Translations under genes and position numbers: made by a program
In this document: positions 37,183-46,445 of the stretch, one piece after another
How the letters are laid out: every line of letters starts with the position of its first letter
Numbering within the stretch: position 1 is the stretch's first letter
The notes under the pieces: generated by a model
Seen by the model: only the letters and a program-made list of their open reading frames with translations
Databases searched by the model: none
Told to the model about the DNA's origin: nothing
Source of the DNA: Frankiales bacterium
GTDB lineage: Bacteria; Actinomycetota; Actinomycetes; Mycobacteriales; Jatrophihabitantaceae
Length of the DNA stretch: 64,000 nt
Direction of reading: 5' to 3'
NCBI GenBank assembly: GCA_025966315.1
Contig: JAOPUZ010000048.1
Coordinates: forward strand, 186,001 to 250,000

Positions 37183-39702
37183 TCAGGCGGCGGACGCCTG
37201 GACGGTGCCGTACAGGGTGGTGCGCTGCCGCGCCGGACGACCGGCCAGCGCGGCCAGCTGCTCCAGCTCGGCGATCGAACGCCGCGAACCGTGCTCGGAG
37301 CCGGCCATCCGCGAGATGGTCTCCTCCATCAGGGTCCCGCCAAGATCGTTGACGCCGCCGCGCAGCACCTCGACCGCGCCCTGCTCGCCGAGCTTCACCC
37401 AGCTGGTCTGGATATTGGAGATCTTGCCGTGCAGCAGGATGCGCGCCATCGCGTGCACCGCGCGGACCTCGCGCGTGCTGGCACCGGCCCGAGCCAGACC
37501 GGCCAGATAGATCGGCGACTGGTTGTGGACGAAGGGCAGCGGCACGAACTCGGTGAAGCCACCGGTCTGGTCCTGCAAGCGGCCGAGCAGCCGAAGATGC
37601 GCCACCCAGTGTCGCGGGTGATCGACGTGACCGAACATCATCGTCGAGGTGGTCGGGATGCCGACCCGGTGCGCGGTGGTCACCACGTCGATCCAGGCCG
37701 AAGTGGGTAGCTTGCCCTTGGTCAGCACCCAGCGGACCTCGTCGTCGAGGATCTCGGCCGCGGTACCGGGCAGCGAGTCGACACCGGCCTCCTTGGCGGC
37801 GATCAGGAACTCCTCGACCGAAAGGTTCGCGCGCGACGCCCCGTTCACGACCTCCATCGGGCTGAAGGCATGCAGGTGGATGGACGGCACGGCGCGCTTC
37901 ACCGCCCGGGCCAGATCGAAATAGGCCGACGCGGGCAGCTTCGGATCGATGCCGCCCTGCATGCAGATCTCGGTCGCTCCGTCCGCGGCCGCCTCGGTCA
38001 CCCGATGCTCGATCTCTTCGGTGGACAAGGTGTAGGCGTCGGCATCACTGGCACGCTGCGCGAAGGCACAGAACCGGCAACCCGTGTAGCAGATATTGGT
38101 GAAGTTGATGTTCCGGTTCACCACGTAGGTGACCACGTCGCCGACCGCGGCCCGGCGCATGTCGTCGGCCAGCGCGGTGACCGCGTCCAGCGCCTTGCCG
38201 TCGGCCATCATCAGGGTCAGCGCCTGCTCGTCGGTGAGCCGCGAGGGGTCGGCCTCGGCCACTTTGAGGGCGGCGACCACGTCGAGGTCGAGGGAGGCCA
38301 CACCGGGCGAGAACACCTTGTCCCGCAACGCCGTCCAGTCGCCGTACACCTCGTCGAAGTCGCTGCGCCGATCCTCCGTCCGACCCAACGTGTCGACGGT
38401 GGAATGCAGATCGGTACGCCCGGCCGACACCCATTCCGAATCCGGTTCCTGCCAGGGCAAGCCCGCCGGCGACACGAAGGAGCCGTCCGGATTCACCCGG
38501 GCCAGACCGCTGGCCGGATCGATCAACGCGCGCACGTGCGGCAGCACCCGCGGGTCCAGCCACGGCTCCTCGGCCAGCACGTAGGACGGGTGGGCGGTGA
38601 GCCGCTCGGTAAGGGCGAAACCGCGCGCAGCCAGCAGGTCGGTCAGCTTGTCCAGCTCCGGCCAGGGGCGCTCGGGGTTGACGTGATCCGGCGTCAACGG
38701 CGAGATGCCGCCAAAGTCGTCCACGCCCGCGTCTAGCAGCAGCAGACATTCAGTGAGATCAACCAGATTGGGCGGTGCCTGCAACCGCAGTTTCGGGCCC
38801 AGCACCAGCCGTGACACCGCCAGCGTGGCCAGGTACTCCTCCAGATCGAGATCCGGGTCGTTGCGCATGGCCGTGTCGTCCTTGGCCCGGAAGTTCTGCA
38901 CGATCACTTCCTGGATGGCCCCGAACTGGCGGGCGGTGGTTCGGATCGCGAACAGCGACTCGGCCCGCTCCTCGCGGGTCTCACCGATGCCGACCAGGAT
39001 GCCGGTGGTGAACGGGACGTTCAGACGACCGGCGTCCTCCAGGACCCGCAGCCGTACGTCGGGATCCTTGTCCGGGCTACCGAAGTGCGGGCCGCCCGGT
39101 TCGGTGAACAACCGGCGCGCGGTCGTCTCCAGCATCATGCCCATGCTCGGCGCGACCGGCTTGAGCCGCTGCAGCTCCGACCAGGTCATCACGCCTGGAT
39201 TCAGGTGCGGCAGCAGGCCGGTGCGCTCCAGCACGGCGATGGACGCCGCTCGGACGTAATCCAGCGTCGAGTCGTAGCCACGCTCGTCCAGCCATTGCCG
39301 GGCCTGGTCCCAGCGGTCCTCCGGCCGGTCACCGAGAGTGAACAGGGCCTCTTTGCAGCCCAGCGCCGCGCCCTGCTCGGCAATCGCCACGACCTCGTCG
39401 ATCTCGAGGTAGGCGGCCGGCAGCCGGTGCGGGACAGTGGCAAACGTGCAGTAATGGCAGCGATCCCGGCACAGCCGCGTCAACGGGATGAAGACCTTGC
39501 GGCTGTACGTGATGACGCCCGGGCGGCCGGCCGCGGTCAAGCCCGCATCTCGTACCCCGGCCGCGATCGACATCAACTCGGTCAGCGAATCCTCCCGAGC
39601 GGCCATCAACACGGCGGACTCGGTGACGTCCAGAGCGGCCCCGTCGCGGGCACGCCGCAGCGCGCGTCGGAGGGCGGACTCGGACGGCTTCATATTGGTC
39701 AC
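37183..39702 (-). CDS. fbiC: FbiC, bifunctional FO synthase (CofG + CofH)
   Basis: An 839-residue fused radical-SAM enzyme that makes FO, the deazaflavin core of F420, from tyrosine and the ribityl-aminouracil intermediate. Two iron-sulfur motifs are visible: CRDRCHYC near residues 76-83 (CofG half) and CYTGCRFC near 539-546 (CofH half). Typical segments include [21 protein letters not shown] and [26 protein letters not shown] 39702 and ATG 39693 are both possible starts; GAGGAGG lies further upstream than usual. It sits between whiB and the DUF4031 gene, away from the direct fbiA-fbiB pair. Confidence 0.96.
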   Translation of the reverse strand: MTNMKPSESALRRALRRARDGAALDVTESAVLMAAREDSLTELMSIAAGVRDAGLTAAGRPGVITYSRKVFIPLTRLCRDRCHYCTFATVPHRLPAAYLEIDEVVAIAEQGAALGCKEALFTLGDRPEDRWDQARQWLDERGYDSTLDYVRAASIAVLERTGLLPHLNPGVMTWSELQRLKPVAPSMGMMLETTARRLFTEPGGPHFGSPDKDPDVRLRVLEDAGRLNVPFTTGILVGIGETREERAESLFAIRTTARQFGAIQEVIVQNFRAKDDTAMRNDPDLDLEEYLATLAVSRLVLGPKLRLQAPPNLVDLTECLLLLDAGVDDFGGISPLTPDHVNPERPWPELDKLTDLLAARGFALTERLTAHPSYVLAEEPWLDPRVLPHVRALIDPASGLARVNPDGSFVSPAGLPWQEPDSEWVSAGRTDLHSTVDTLGRTEDRRSDFDEVYGDWTALRDKVFSPGVASLDLDVVAALKVAEADPSRLTDEQALTLMMADGKALDAVTALADDMRRAAVGDVVTYVVNRNINFTNICYTGCRFCAFAQRASDADAYTLSTEEIEHRVTEAAADGATEICMQGGIDPKLPASAYFDLARAVKRAVPSIHLHAFSPMEVVNGASRANLSVEEFLIAAKEAGVDSLPGTAAEILDDEVRWVLTKGKLPTSAWIDVVTTAHRVGIPTTSTMMFGHVDHPRHWVAHLRLLGRLQDQTGGFTEFVPLPFVHNQSPIYLAGLARAGASTREVRAVHAMARILLHGKISNIQTSWVKLGEQGAVEVLRGGVNDLGGTLMEETISRMAGSEHGSRRSIAELEQLAALAGRPARQRTTLYGTVQASAA

Positions 39703-39724
39703 AACTACGAGCGTAGGACCTCCT

Positions 39725-39742
39725 CGTGACGGTCACGTGACC
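39725..39742. promoter_or_regulatory. Palindromes in the fbiC / DUF4031 divergent promoter region
   Basis: CGTGACGGTCACG (39725-39737) overlaps the perfect 12-bp palindrome GGTCACGTGACC (39731-39742) in the 58-base gap between the two divergent starts. The overlap gives three GTCAC/GTGAC half-sites at regular spacing, which suits a dimeric repressor controlling both genes. TACCCT (39745-39750) ten bases before ATG 39761 may be the -10 of the DUF4031 gene. Confidence 0.45.
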
Positions 39743-39760
39743 CGTACCCTGACCTGCGTC

Positions 39761-40108
39761 ATGAGCTGCTACGTGGACTCGCTGCGCGCCTACCCCGACG
39801 CGGGGCTGCGGCACACCCATTTCTGCCACTTGCTCGCCGACGAGGCCGGCGAGTTGCACGCGATGGCGGACGCCCTGGGCATGCCCCGCCGGTTCTTCCA
39901 GGAGCACCCGTGGCGCTGGCACTACGACCTGCCGGCGCCGATGCGGGCCGAGGCGATCGAGCTCGGTGCGCGCGAGGTGGACATGCATTTCATCGGCCTC
40001 CTGCTGCGCAACCGCCGTTCGGCGGCCCGGGACCGCGACGGCGGGGTAGCTCCGCGCGTACTCGCGGCTGATGCCAGCGACGCGGTTTCGGGCCGCACTC
40101 CGACGTGA
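39761..40108 (+). CDS. DUF4031 family protein
   Basis: A 115-residue protein. MSCYVDSLRAYPDAGLRHTHFCHLLADEAGELHAMADALGM followed by RRFFQEHPWRWHYDLPAPMRAEAIELGA is the DUF4031 domain, present over residues 1-80, with conserved His and Asp residues; no activity is established. The C-terminal 35 residues are variable. ATG 39761 is chosen because the domain starts at this Met. The stop overlaps the GTG of the GPP34-like gene (GTGA), so the two are translationally coupled. Confidence 0.8.
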   Translation: MSCYVDSLRAYPDAGLRHTHFCHLLADEAGELHAMADALGMPRRFFQEHPWRWHYDLPAPMRAEAIELGAREVDMHFIGLLLRNRRSAARDRDGGVAPRVLAADASDAVSGRTPT

Positions 40109-40794
40109 GTGAGTTGGAACCGCAGGCCGAGTCGGCGGAGTCCGGCGCCGGCGCCTCGATGGCACTGACGGTGTGCCGCCTGCTCCGCTCCCCGGAGGCG
40201 AGGATCAGGCACGGCTCGTACGCCGGCATCGCCATCCGGGCCGCGCTGTTCGCCGAGCTGGTGCTGGACCAGCGACTCAGCGGCGTCAAGGCGCCGAAGG
40301 TGCGGGCCCCGCTCCCCGAGGCGGAACCGGACCTCGGGCGCAGCCTGCCGGATGCCGTCTACCGCGCGGTGGCCGCGAACGCCGCCAAACCGTGGCGGCG
40401 TTGGTACGGCCACGTCGGCGCCGACCTGCAGGCCGCAGTCGCGGAGTTGGTCCGATCCGGTACCTGGGAAGAAACCAGCCCCCAGCGCTACCGCGACATC
40501 GATCCCGAGTTGGTGGCCGCACAGCTGGACGGTGTCCGTCAGGTACTCGCGCGGCCACCCGCCGCCGGGGGCAGCGCCAGCTTGGCCACCGAGGACGTAC
40601 TGGTGGCGTTGTTGGTCGGTGGGGCCGGTCCGGCCGGCGAACGACCGCGACCACGAGCCCAGCTTCGGCGCGTCGACGCCATGCTGCCGTTGTTTCCCGA
40701 AATCAAGGAACAGCAGGAGACGTTGCGCGGACTGGTCAAGGCGGCACTGGCCGCAATGCGGTCGCGGGCCGGATTGCGCGGCCTGTCGGGCTGA
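40105..40794 (+). CDS. GPP34 (GOLPH3)-like protein, probable
   Basis: A 229-residue mainly helical protein. SPEARIRHGSYAGIAIRAALFAELVLDQRLSG (about 29-60) resembles the first helices of GPP34/GOLPH3 domains, where eukaryotic members bind phosphoinositides; bacterial roles are unknown. The rest has scattered Arg/Leu-rich helices (LRGLVKAALAAMRSRAGLRGL). Assignment rests on overall pattern and is not certain. Coupled to the DUF4031 gene by a GTGA overlap; no signal peptide or membrane helix. Confidence 0.55.
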   Translation: MSELEPQAESAESGAGASMALTVCRLLRSPEARIRHGSYAGIAIRAALFAELVLDQRLSGVKAPKVRAPLPEAEPDLGRSLPDAVYRAVAANAAKPWRRWYGHVGADLQAAVAELVRSGTWEETSPQRYRDIDPELVAAQLDGVRQVLARPPAAGGSASLATEDVLVALLVGGAGPAGERPRPRAQLRRVDAMLPLFPEIKEQQETLRGLVKAALAAMRSRAGLRGLSG

Positions 40795-40933
40795 GCGTCC
40801 GATGTTCGACGGCACGACCTACCCGTGCGCCGGCCTCGGCGCTACATCGAGGGCTACTTGTCGAGCGAATGACGGTGACGGCCAGAGGACGAGGTGCGGT
40901 TCGAATGGATCTAATCGAGTAGTGACGCGCTGG

Positions 40934-41374
40934 CTACACGATCGTGCCCAACCCGACGGACACCGTCCAGCTGGTGCTGGGCTTGGCCTCGATTCGGATC
41001 GGGAGGCTGGTCGAGTGGATCTTGGCCCAGTCAACCACCGCGTCTCCCTCACCGCACACCACGGTCGCGTTCACATCAGGCTTGAGCACGAACGTAACCC
41101 GCGCGGTGGCCGTGCACGACACCTTGATGCTCAACGGCCCCGAGTGCGGCAGGACCACCAGGTCACTGCTGCCCGTGCCCTTCTTGTCGATGAGGATCGG
41201 CACCCCCTTCACCGGAAGATCCTCCGGGACGGGAGTGGCAGCTGTCGTGCCGGACGGGTGCGCCGACGACGCCGGCGGATGGCCGGCCGCCGGTGCCGAG
41301 TGGCTGGTGCACGCCGGCAATACCAGGACGGCAGCCAGCATGCCCACGGTCGCAGCGGTGCGTGCAAATTTCAT
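40934..41374 (-). CDS. Small lipoprotein of unknown function
   Basis: A 146-residue protein with signal peptide MKFARTAATVGMLAAVLVLPAC and lipobox LPAC, then a Ser/Pro/Ala/Thr linker (about 23-50). The beta-rich domain contains two further cysteines (KVSCTATARV, TVVCGEGDAV) that could pair. ATG 41374 is supported by GGAGG six bases upstream; the frame runs on to 41482 without homology. No family was recognised. It lies 85 bases downstream of another exported 146-residue protein on the same strand and probably shares its message. Confidence 0.75.
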   Translation of the reverse strand: MKFARTAATVGMLAAVLVLPACTSHSAPAAGHPPASSAHPSGTTAATPVPEDLPVKGVPILIDKKGTGSSDLVVLPHSGPLSIKVSCTATARVTFVLKPDVNATVVCGEGDAVVDWAKIHSTSLPIRIEAKPSTSWTVSVGLGTIV

Positions 41375-41459
41375 GTCAGCCTCCGGAGGCGACGAAACCG
41401 ATACGGTGCGGCGTGGACACGTTGATGATCTTCGTGCCCGCCCCGCAGTCCTGGTCTCG

Positions 41460-41900
41460 TCAGGACGCCGTGCCAGTGTCATACAGCTTCAAAATCCCAC
41501 CCTGGATGTAGCCGACGCGGCCAGGTCGGACGGTCATCGTGCCGGTGATCGACTGCGACGCAGTGATCGTCATCGTCGCTGTCGCTGACACCTGCGTCTT
41601 GATGGTGGACAGCAGCACGCTGGCGTCAACACCTACCGAGGCGCTCACCGCCAGCGACACGCTGCCGGAGAGGCTGAGCGCGTGACTCAACGTTGCGTTC
41701 GAAGCGGAGTTGTTCACCAACGCGAACTGCGGTGTGAGGGCCTTGAGCAGGTCAGCGTGCCGCGACGTGACGGTGAACTTTTGGTCCTCCGAGCACACGT
41801 TGTAAGCGGGGCTGAGATTGGCCGCGTCAGCGGGTGGCGCCGCCGACAGCAGCCCGATGGTGAGGACTAGCGCACTGCCGCCGGTAAGAGTTCTTCGCAT
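41460..41900 (-). CDS. Small secreted protein of unknown function
   Basis: A 146-residue protein with a clear cleavable signal peptide (MRRTLTGGSALVLTIGLL, cut near ADAAN). The mature part is rich in Ser/Thr/Ala/Val with alternating hydrophobic residues (LSHALSLSGSVSLAVSASVGVDASVLL), suggesting beta-strands, and a Tyr/Gly-containing end (VGYIQGGILKLYD). ATG 41900 has GGGGAGG close upstream. No family was recognised. Divergent from fbiA and upstream of the small lipoprotein. Confidence 0.75.
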   Translation of the reverse strand: MRRTLTGGSALVLTIGLLSAAPPADAANLSPAYNVCSEDQKFTVTSRHADLLKALTPQFALVNNSASNATLSHALSLSGSVSLAVSASVGVDASVLLSTIKTQVSATATMTITASQSITGTMTVRPGRVGYIQGGILKLYDTGTAS

Positions 41901-42266
41901 CAGACCTCCCCGTGGGGCAACCGCCGATCCTCGTGAATCGGACATCTGGATCGCCACTTGACGCAGAGCGAAGCACATACCGTGAACGTTACGGAAGCGA
42001 CAAAGCCACAGGTGCCCGGCCATACCTACGTTCCGGTGTCTCCGGGAAACCGGTCGCGCCGGGGCCGGCGCACGATACTTCGCTAGCGCGAAGCGGTGCG
42101 TGGCCTTGTCCGTCGAATTCGAGAAGGGCCGCGGACGTAGAGGTACCAATAGCCACGCTGCTGCGCGACTCGGGTCGGGACGAGAGGTCATACGGTCAGT
42201 GGGCCGTGCGGTGCAGCGACGCCGGTCGGCTGCGAGCCGCCGGGCCCGATGACCTAGGTTCGACGG
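41901..42266. other. Divergent intergenic region upstream of fbiA
   Basis: 366 bases. It contains an inverted repeat CTTCGC/GCGAAG around 42080-42095 and the fbiA -10 element described separately. Nothing else recognisable was found; the open frames here are noncoding in character. Confidence 0.5.
42255..42260 (+). promoter_or_regulatory. -10 element of a leaderless fbiA promoter
   Basis: TAGGTT ends six bases before GTG 42267, so transcription should start at or next to the start codon. No ribosome binding site precedes the GTG, in agreement with a leaderless message. The same layout appears at the AlkA-like gene. Confidence 0.55.
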
Positions 42267-43217
42267 GTGCGAATAACGGTTCTGGCCGGTGGCATCGGCG
42301 GCGCCCGGTTCCTGCGCGGCGTCCGCAAACTGGCTCAGACGGACGGCCACGTCGTGACGGCGATCATCAACACCGGTGACGACGTCACGATGCACGGGCT
42401 GCGGATCTGCCCGGACCTCGACAGCGTCATGTACACCCTTGGCGAGGCGATCGACACCGAGCGCGGTTGGGGTCGGGCCGGTGAGACCTGGCGTATCAAG
42501 GAGCAGCTCGCCGAGTACGGCGTGGAGCCGTCGTGGTTCGGCCTCGGTGATCTCGACACCGGGACGCACCTGGTGCGGACCCAGATGCTGGCGGCTGGTT
42601 ACTCGATGACCGACGTCACCGCCGCACTGTGCACTCGCTGGCAACCCGGCGTCACCCTGTTGCCGATGACGGACGAGCGCTGCGAGACGCACGTAGTGGT
42701 CGAGATCGACGGCCAGCGACGGGCCATTCATTTCCAGGAATGGTGGGTCCGGTACCGGGCGTCGCTACCCGCGAGTGCTTTCGTCCAAGTCGGGCTCGAG
42801 GACGCCAAGCCGACCGATGCCGTGCTCACCGCATTAGACGAAGCGGATCTGGTGCTGCTGGCCCCGTCCAACCCGGTCGTATCGATCAACACGATTCTCA
42901 GCGTGCCCGGCCTGCGCGACGCGCTTCGCAAGGGTGACCGTCCGATCGTCGGCCTGTCCCCCATCGTCGGTGGCGCGCCGGTGCGCGGGATGGCCGACGT
43001 GTGCTTGCCGGTGCTGGGCGTCGAGACCTCGGCCGAGGGGGTCGCCCGGTTCTACGGCGCGCGCGGGGACGGCGGCCTGCTCGACGGCTGGCTGGTGCAC
43101 GATGGCGATTACGCCGACATCGCGGGCATGACCGTACTGGCGCGGGATCTGATGATGTCCTCGGACGACGTCACCGCCGGCATGGTCGCGGATGCCATTG
43201 CGGTGGCCGGGCTATGA
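42267..43217 (+). CDS. fbiA: FbiA/CofD, F420 side-chain transferase
   Basis: A 316-residue CofD-family enzyme that moves the phospholactate or phosphoenolpyruvate moiety from its guanylyl donor to FO, giving (dehydro-)F420-0. The N-terminal [15 protein letters not shown] nucleotide loop, [25 protein letters not shown], and [20 protein letters not shown] with [19 protein letters not shown] are diagnostic. It starts at GTG without a Shine-Dalgarno sequence and overlaps the fbiB homologue (ATGA). In actinobacteria with FbiB of the M. tuberculosis type, the donor is the PEP form made by FbiD. Confidence 0.95.
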   Translation: MRITVLAGGIGGARFLRGVRKLAQTDGHVVTAIINTGDDVTMHGLRICPDLDSVMYTLGEAIDTERGWGRAGETWRIKEQLAEYGVEPSWFGLGDLDTGTHLVRTQMLAAGYSMTDVTAALCTRWQPGVTLLPMTDERCETHVVVEIDGQRRAIHFQEWWVRYRASLPASAFVQVGLEDAKPTDAVLTALDEADLVLLAPSNPVVSINTILSVPGLRDALRKGDRPIVGLSPIVGGAPVRGMADVCLPVLGVETSAEGVARFYGARGDGGLLDGWLVHDGDYADIAGMTVLARDLMMSSDDVTAGMVADAIAVAGL

Positions 43218-44572
43218 CCGCGTCGCCGCCGGTCAGCCCAGCCGCCAACAGGGTCGAGATCCTGCCCGTACCCGGTATCGGCGAGATCCGACCCGGCGCC
43301 GATCTAGCCGATGAGATAAGCCGAAACGCACCGTGGCTGGCCGATGGCGACATCCTCGTCGTGACCTCGAAGATCGTGTCCAAGGCCGAGGGACGCCTGG
43401 TGCCGGCCGAGACCGACGACGAGGCCGAACGCGAAGCCATCCGCCAGCAGGCGATCGCCGACGAGACCGTCCGGGTGGTAGCCCGCCGCGGCCAACTCGC
43501 CATCGTGGAGACCCGGCAAGGCCTCGTGATGGCCGCCGCCGGGGTAGACGCCTCCAACGTCATCCGCAGCGAGATTGCCCTGCTGCCGTTGGACCCGGAC
43601 GATTCCGCGCGCCGGTTGCGGGAGGCCATCATCGCCCGTACCGGCCGCAACGTTGCCGTGGTCATCTCCGACTCGATGGGACGGCCGTGGCGACACGGCA
43701 TTTCCGACGTCGCGATCGGCGTGGCCGGCATGACCGCGGTCACGGACGAGCGCGGCACCCAGGACCGGCACGGCAACACCCTGATCGTCACCGAGGTGGC
43801 CATCGCCGACGAGGTGGCGTCGGCCGGTGACCTGGTCAAGGGAAAGCTCGGGCACGTCCCGGTCGCGGTGGTTCGCGGGCTGGCCTACGGCGACGACGGC
43901 CGCGGCTCGAAGCTGTTGATCCGGGGCTCGCAGGACGACCTGTTCCGGCTGGGCACCAACGAGGCGATCGCGCTGGGCCAAGCGCAGGCCTCGGGCGGTG
44001 CCGATCAGGTGGACGTCTCGGGCCTGCATGCCGAGGCGTTGGCCTGTTTGACCGCGCTGCGGCTCGATGCCGGCGACGGGACCGGGCAGGCAGCCGTCCG
44101 CGAAGGTTTCTACGCGCTGCTGGCGGCCCGCCCCGATGCCACCCGGCGTAGCTGCGCGCCGGGACATCTCACCGCGAGCACGGTGCTGCTGGACCACGAG
44201 GCCCGCCGGGTGCTGCTCACCCTGCATCCTCGGGTCGGCGCCTGGCTGCAGCTCGGCGGCCACTGTGAGGACGACGATGTCTCGTTGGTGGCCGCCGCCG
44301 CCCGCGAGGCCCTGGAAGAAAGCGGCATCGGCGGGATCCGGATGAACCCGGCTCCGGTCGACCTCGACATTCATCCGATCACCTGCTCGCTCGGCATCCC
44401 CACCCGCCACTTCGACGTTCGCTTCGTCGGCCTCGCCCCGGCTGGTGCCCAGGAGGTGATCAGCGCCGAGTCCGACGACCTGCGCTGGTTCGACCTGGAC
44501 GCCCTGCCGGACAACATCGCGCCGGAGTTGCCGGCCCTGATCGCGCGCGCGGCCGCGGCCAGCCGATGGTGA
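43214..44572 (+). CDS. fbiB: F420-0:gamma-glutamyl ligase (CofE/FbiB N-terminal type) fused to a Nudix domain
   Basis: A 452-residue protein. Residues about 10-255 are a CofE-type ligase adding glutamates to F420-0: [15 protein letters not shown] near 50, [24 protein letters not shown] near 155, and [28 protein letters not shown] near 220. M. tuberculosis FbiB continues with a nitroreductase domain that reduces dehydro-F420-0, but here about residues 310-452 form a Nudix domain: [29 protein letters not shown], and [11 protein letters not shown] (near 360) as the REx2EExG core. The Nudix box is one residue longer than consensus before the Arg-Glu. The frame is continuous, with no frameshift sign. 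ATG 43214 overlaps the fbiA stop. Confidence 0.9.
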   Translation: MTASPPVSPAANRVEILPVPGIGEIRPGADLADEISRNAPWLADGDILVVTSKIVSKAEGRLVPAETDDEAEREAIRQQAIADETVRVVARRGQLAIVETRQGLVMAAAGVDASNVIRSEIALLPLDPDDSARRLREAIIARTGRNVAVVISDSMGRPWRHGISDVAIGVAGMTAVTDERGTQDRHGNTLIVTEVAIADEVASAGDLVKGKLGHVPVAVVRGLAYGDDGRGSKLLIRGSQDDLFRLGTNEAIALGQAQASGGADQVDVSGLHAEALACLTALRLDAGDGTGQAAVREGFYALLAARPDATRRSCAPGHLTASTVLLDHEARRVLLTLHPRVGAWLQLGGHCEDDDVSLVAAAAREALEESGIGGIRMNPAPVDLDIHPITCSLGIPTRHFDVRFVGLAPAGAQEVISAESDDLRWFDLDALPDNIAPELPALIARAAAASRW

Positions 44573-45417
44573 ACCCGCTGGCCACGGTCGGGTCCTGGCC
44601 GGTGGACAACGCCGCGGCGGCGGTTGTCGGCCCGGGCGGGGTACTAGCCGCGACCGGCGACCTCGGCTACCGGTTCCGGCTGGCGTCGGTGACCAAACCA
44701 CTGGCCGCGCTGGCGACGCTGGTCGCCGTCGAGGAAGGGGCCGTCCTGCTGGACGATGCGGTCGAGGCCGGCGCCGACGGCGGTCAGCGGCTGGCCGACG
44801 TGCTGCCTGGCGTCACGCTGCGGCACCTGCTTTCGCACGCGTCCGGGCTGGCCCCGGACCGCCGGCAGCGCGCGGCCGAACCCGGCAGCCGGCGGATCTA
44901 CTCCAACGTGGGCTTCGACATCATCGGCGAGGTCGTGACCGCCGCTACCGAGATCCCGTTCGCCGACTACCTTCGCGACGCGGTGTTTGCGCCGCTGCGC
45001 ATGTCGGGCGCGACCCTGGAAGGTTCGCCGGCCTCGCACGGCTGGGCCTCGGTCAGCGACCTGGTCCGCTTGCTGGGCGGCCTGCTGACCGGACTGCCAA
45101 TGCTGGATCCGGCCACGCTGGCGGCGGCTACCTCGGTGCAGTTTCCCGGGCTGCGCGGCGTGTTGCCCGGCTTCGGAATGCAGCCGGACAACACCTGGGG
45201 TCTGGGTTTCGAGATCCGCGGCGACAAGCAGCCGCACTGGAGTTCACGCCGCAACAGCCCGGCGACGTACGGGCATTTCGGTCGGGCCGGCACGATGTTC
45301 TGGATCGACCCGGAACGGGGCCTAGGCCTGGTCGCGCTGTCCGACCGGGACTTCGACGAATGGGCGGCGGCGGCGTGGCCAGTGCTGTCGGACGAGGTGC
45401 TGGACGCATTCAGCTGA
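44566..45417 (+). CDS. Serine hydrolase, beta-lactamase class C-like
   Basis: A 283-residue member of the class C beta-lactamase/penicillin-binding-like family. [13 protein letters not shown] carries the SxxK nucleophile (about 43-46), [13 protein letters not shown] the YxN motif (about 108-110), and a late HFGRAG replaces KTG as the third element. [12 protein letters not shown] and [14 protein letters not shown] are family-typical. No signal peptide is present, so it is likely cytoplasmic, acting as an esterase or peptidase rather than on beta-lactams. It overlaps the fbiB end by seven bases and is the last gene of the fbiA-fbiB unit. Confidence 0.88.
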   Translation: MVNPLATVGSWPVDNAAAAVVGPGGVLAATGDLGYRFRLASVTKPLAALATLVAVEEGAVLLDDAVEAGADGGQRLADVLPGVTLRHLLSHASGLAPDRRQRAAEPGSRRIYSNVGFDIIGEVVTAATEIPFADYLRDAVFAPLRMSGATLEGSPASHGWASVSDLVRLLGGLLTGLPMLDPATLAAATSVQFPGLRGVLPGFGMQPDNTWGLGFEIRGDKQPHWSSRRNSPATYGHFGRAGTMFWIDPERGLGLVALSDRDFDEWAAAAWPVLSDEVLDAFS

Positions 45418-45487
45418 GCTTCGCTCTGATTCTGCGCGTCGCGTGAGGCCGATATGAGGCGCTCGACTCCCGGAATCGGTCGACGGA

Positions 45488-46414
45488 TCAGATGGCGCGG
45501 ACGTCGTTCGGGCTGAATCGCGGACCGTACTTCGGCGGCGTCATGCCGCTCAACTCGATCAGGCGAACCACCCGGGCCCGCTGACCACGCCATGGTTCGA
45601 GCAGCCGCACCATCGTGTCGTCATCGGTTCGCGGGCTGCCGGTCAGCACCCAGCCCACCCGGTTCTTGAGATGGAAATCGCCGACACTGACCGCATCGGG
45701 GTCCCCCAGCGCGCGCAACATCGTCTCGGCCGCAGTCCATTCCCCGACCCCGGGAACCAGCCGTAGCCGGCGCCGCGCCGCATCGAAATCCCCGTCCGCG
45801 GAAAGGGAAACGCATTCCTCGAGGCGATTGGCCACGGTCGCCGCGGCCCGGATGGTGCGATGTCGCTGCAGGTCGACGCCGAAGCGGTGCCAGTCCCAGG
45901 AGGTAACCGCCAGCAGCGCCGCCGGGGTCGGGGCCAGCCGTAATTCGGGCGCCCCGGCCGGGGTTGCCGCCGGCTCGCCGTACCGCCAGGCCAGGCCCCG
46001 CCAGGCCCGCCACGCCTCGCCGCCGGTGACTCGCCGCTCCAGAATCGCCGGCACCAGCGAGTCCAGCACCAGCCCGGACCGGCATAACCGCAAGCCGGGC
46101 AGCTGCCGGTGGGTGGTTCGCAACACCTCGTGGCCGGACAGGTCCAGCCCCGACCAGTCGTCGGTCACACCCACCAGCGCCGGTACCGAGTCGATCAGCC
46201 AGGCCGCGCCGGAGCCCCAGGCCCGGGCCAGCACGCCGGCCCCGTCCCGCGAGATCGACAGCGTTCCGGGGCCGTCCGGGGTACGGACCGCGCGCCACCA
46301 GGTGCCACCGACGAGCTTCGTGGTCGGGTCGCCGCCGCCGTGCCGTAACGGCGCCAGCGTGCGGGCCAGATCGAAGGCTCCGCTCAGCGGGACGCGGCGG
46401 ACAACGGGAGTCAC
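45488..46414 (-). CDS. DNA-3-methyladenine glycosylase, AlkA-like (HhH-GPD)
   Basis: A 308-residue base-excision repair glycosylase. The C-terminal half holds the helix-hairpin-helix LRLVPGVGEWTAAETMLRALGD followed by the catalytic aspartate in VSVGDFHLKN. The N-terminal half resembles the AlkA-type flanking domain (GGTWWRAVRTPDGPGTLSI, GLRLCRSGLVLDSLVPAILERRV). It removes alkylated purines. GTG 46414 is preceded by TAACCT six bases upstream, so the message is probably leaderless. Convergent with the serine hydrolase gene. Confidence 0.85.
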   Translation of the reverse strand: MTPVVRRVPLSGAFDLARTLAPLRHGGGDPTTKLVGGTWWRAVRTPDGPGTLSISRDGAGVLARAWGSGAAWLIDSVPALVGVTDDWSGLDLSGHEVLRTTHRQLPGLRLCRSGLVLDSLVPAILERRVTGGEAWRAWRGLAWRYGEPAATPAGAPELRLAPTPAALLAVTSWDWHRFGVDLQRHRTIRAAATVANRLEECVSLSADGDFDAARRRLRLVPGVGEWTAAETMLRALGDPDAVSVGDFHLKNRVGWVLTGSPRTDDDTMVRLLEPWRGQRARVVRLIELSGMTPPKYGPRFSPNDVRAI

Positions 46415-46420
46415 CGCTCG

Positions 46421-46426
46421 AGGTTA
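46421..46426 (-). promoter_or_regulatory. -10 element of a leaderless promoter for the AlkA-like gene
   Basis: On the minus strand TAACCT (46426-46421) is six bases before GTG 46414, the same spacing as at fbiA. No ribosome binding site precedes the start. Confidence 0.5.
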
Positions 46427-46445
46427 ACGGTGGCGCGGCTCAGGC

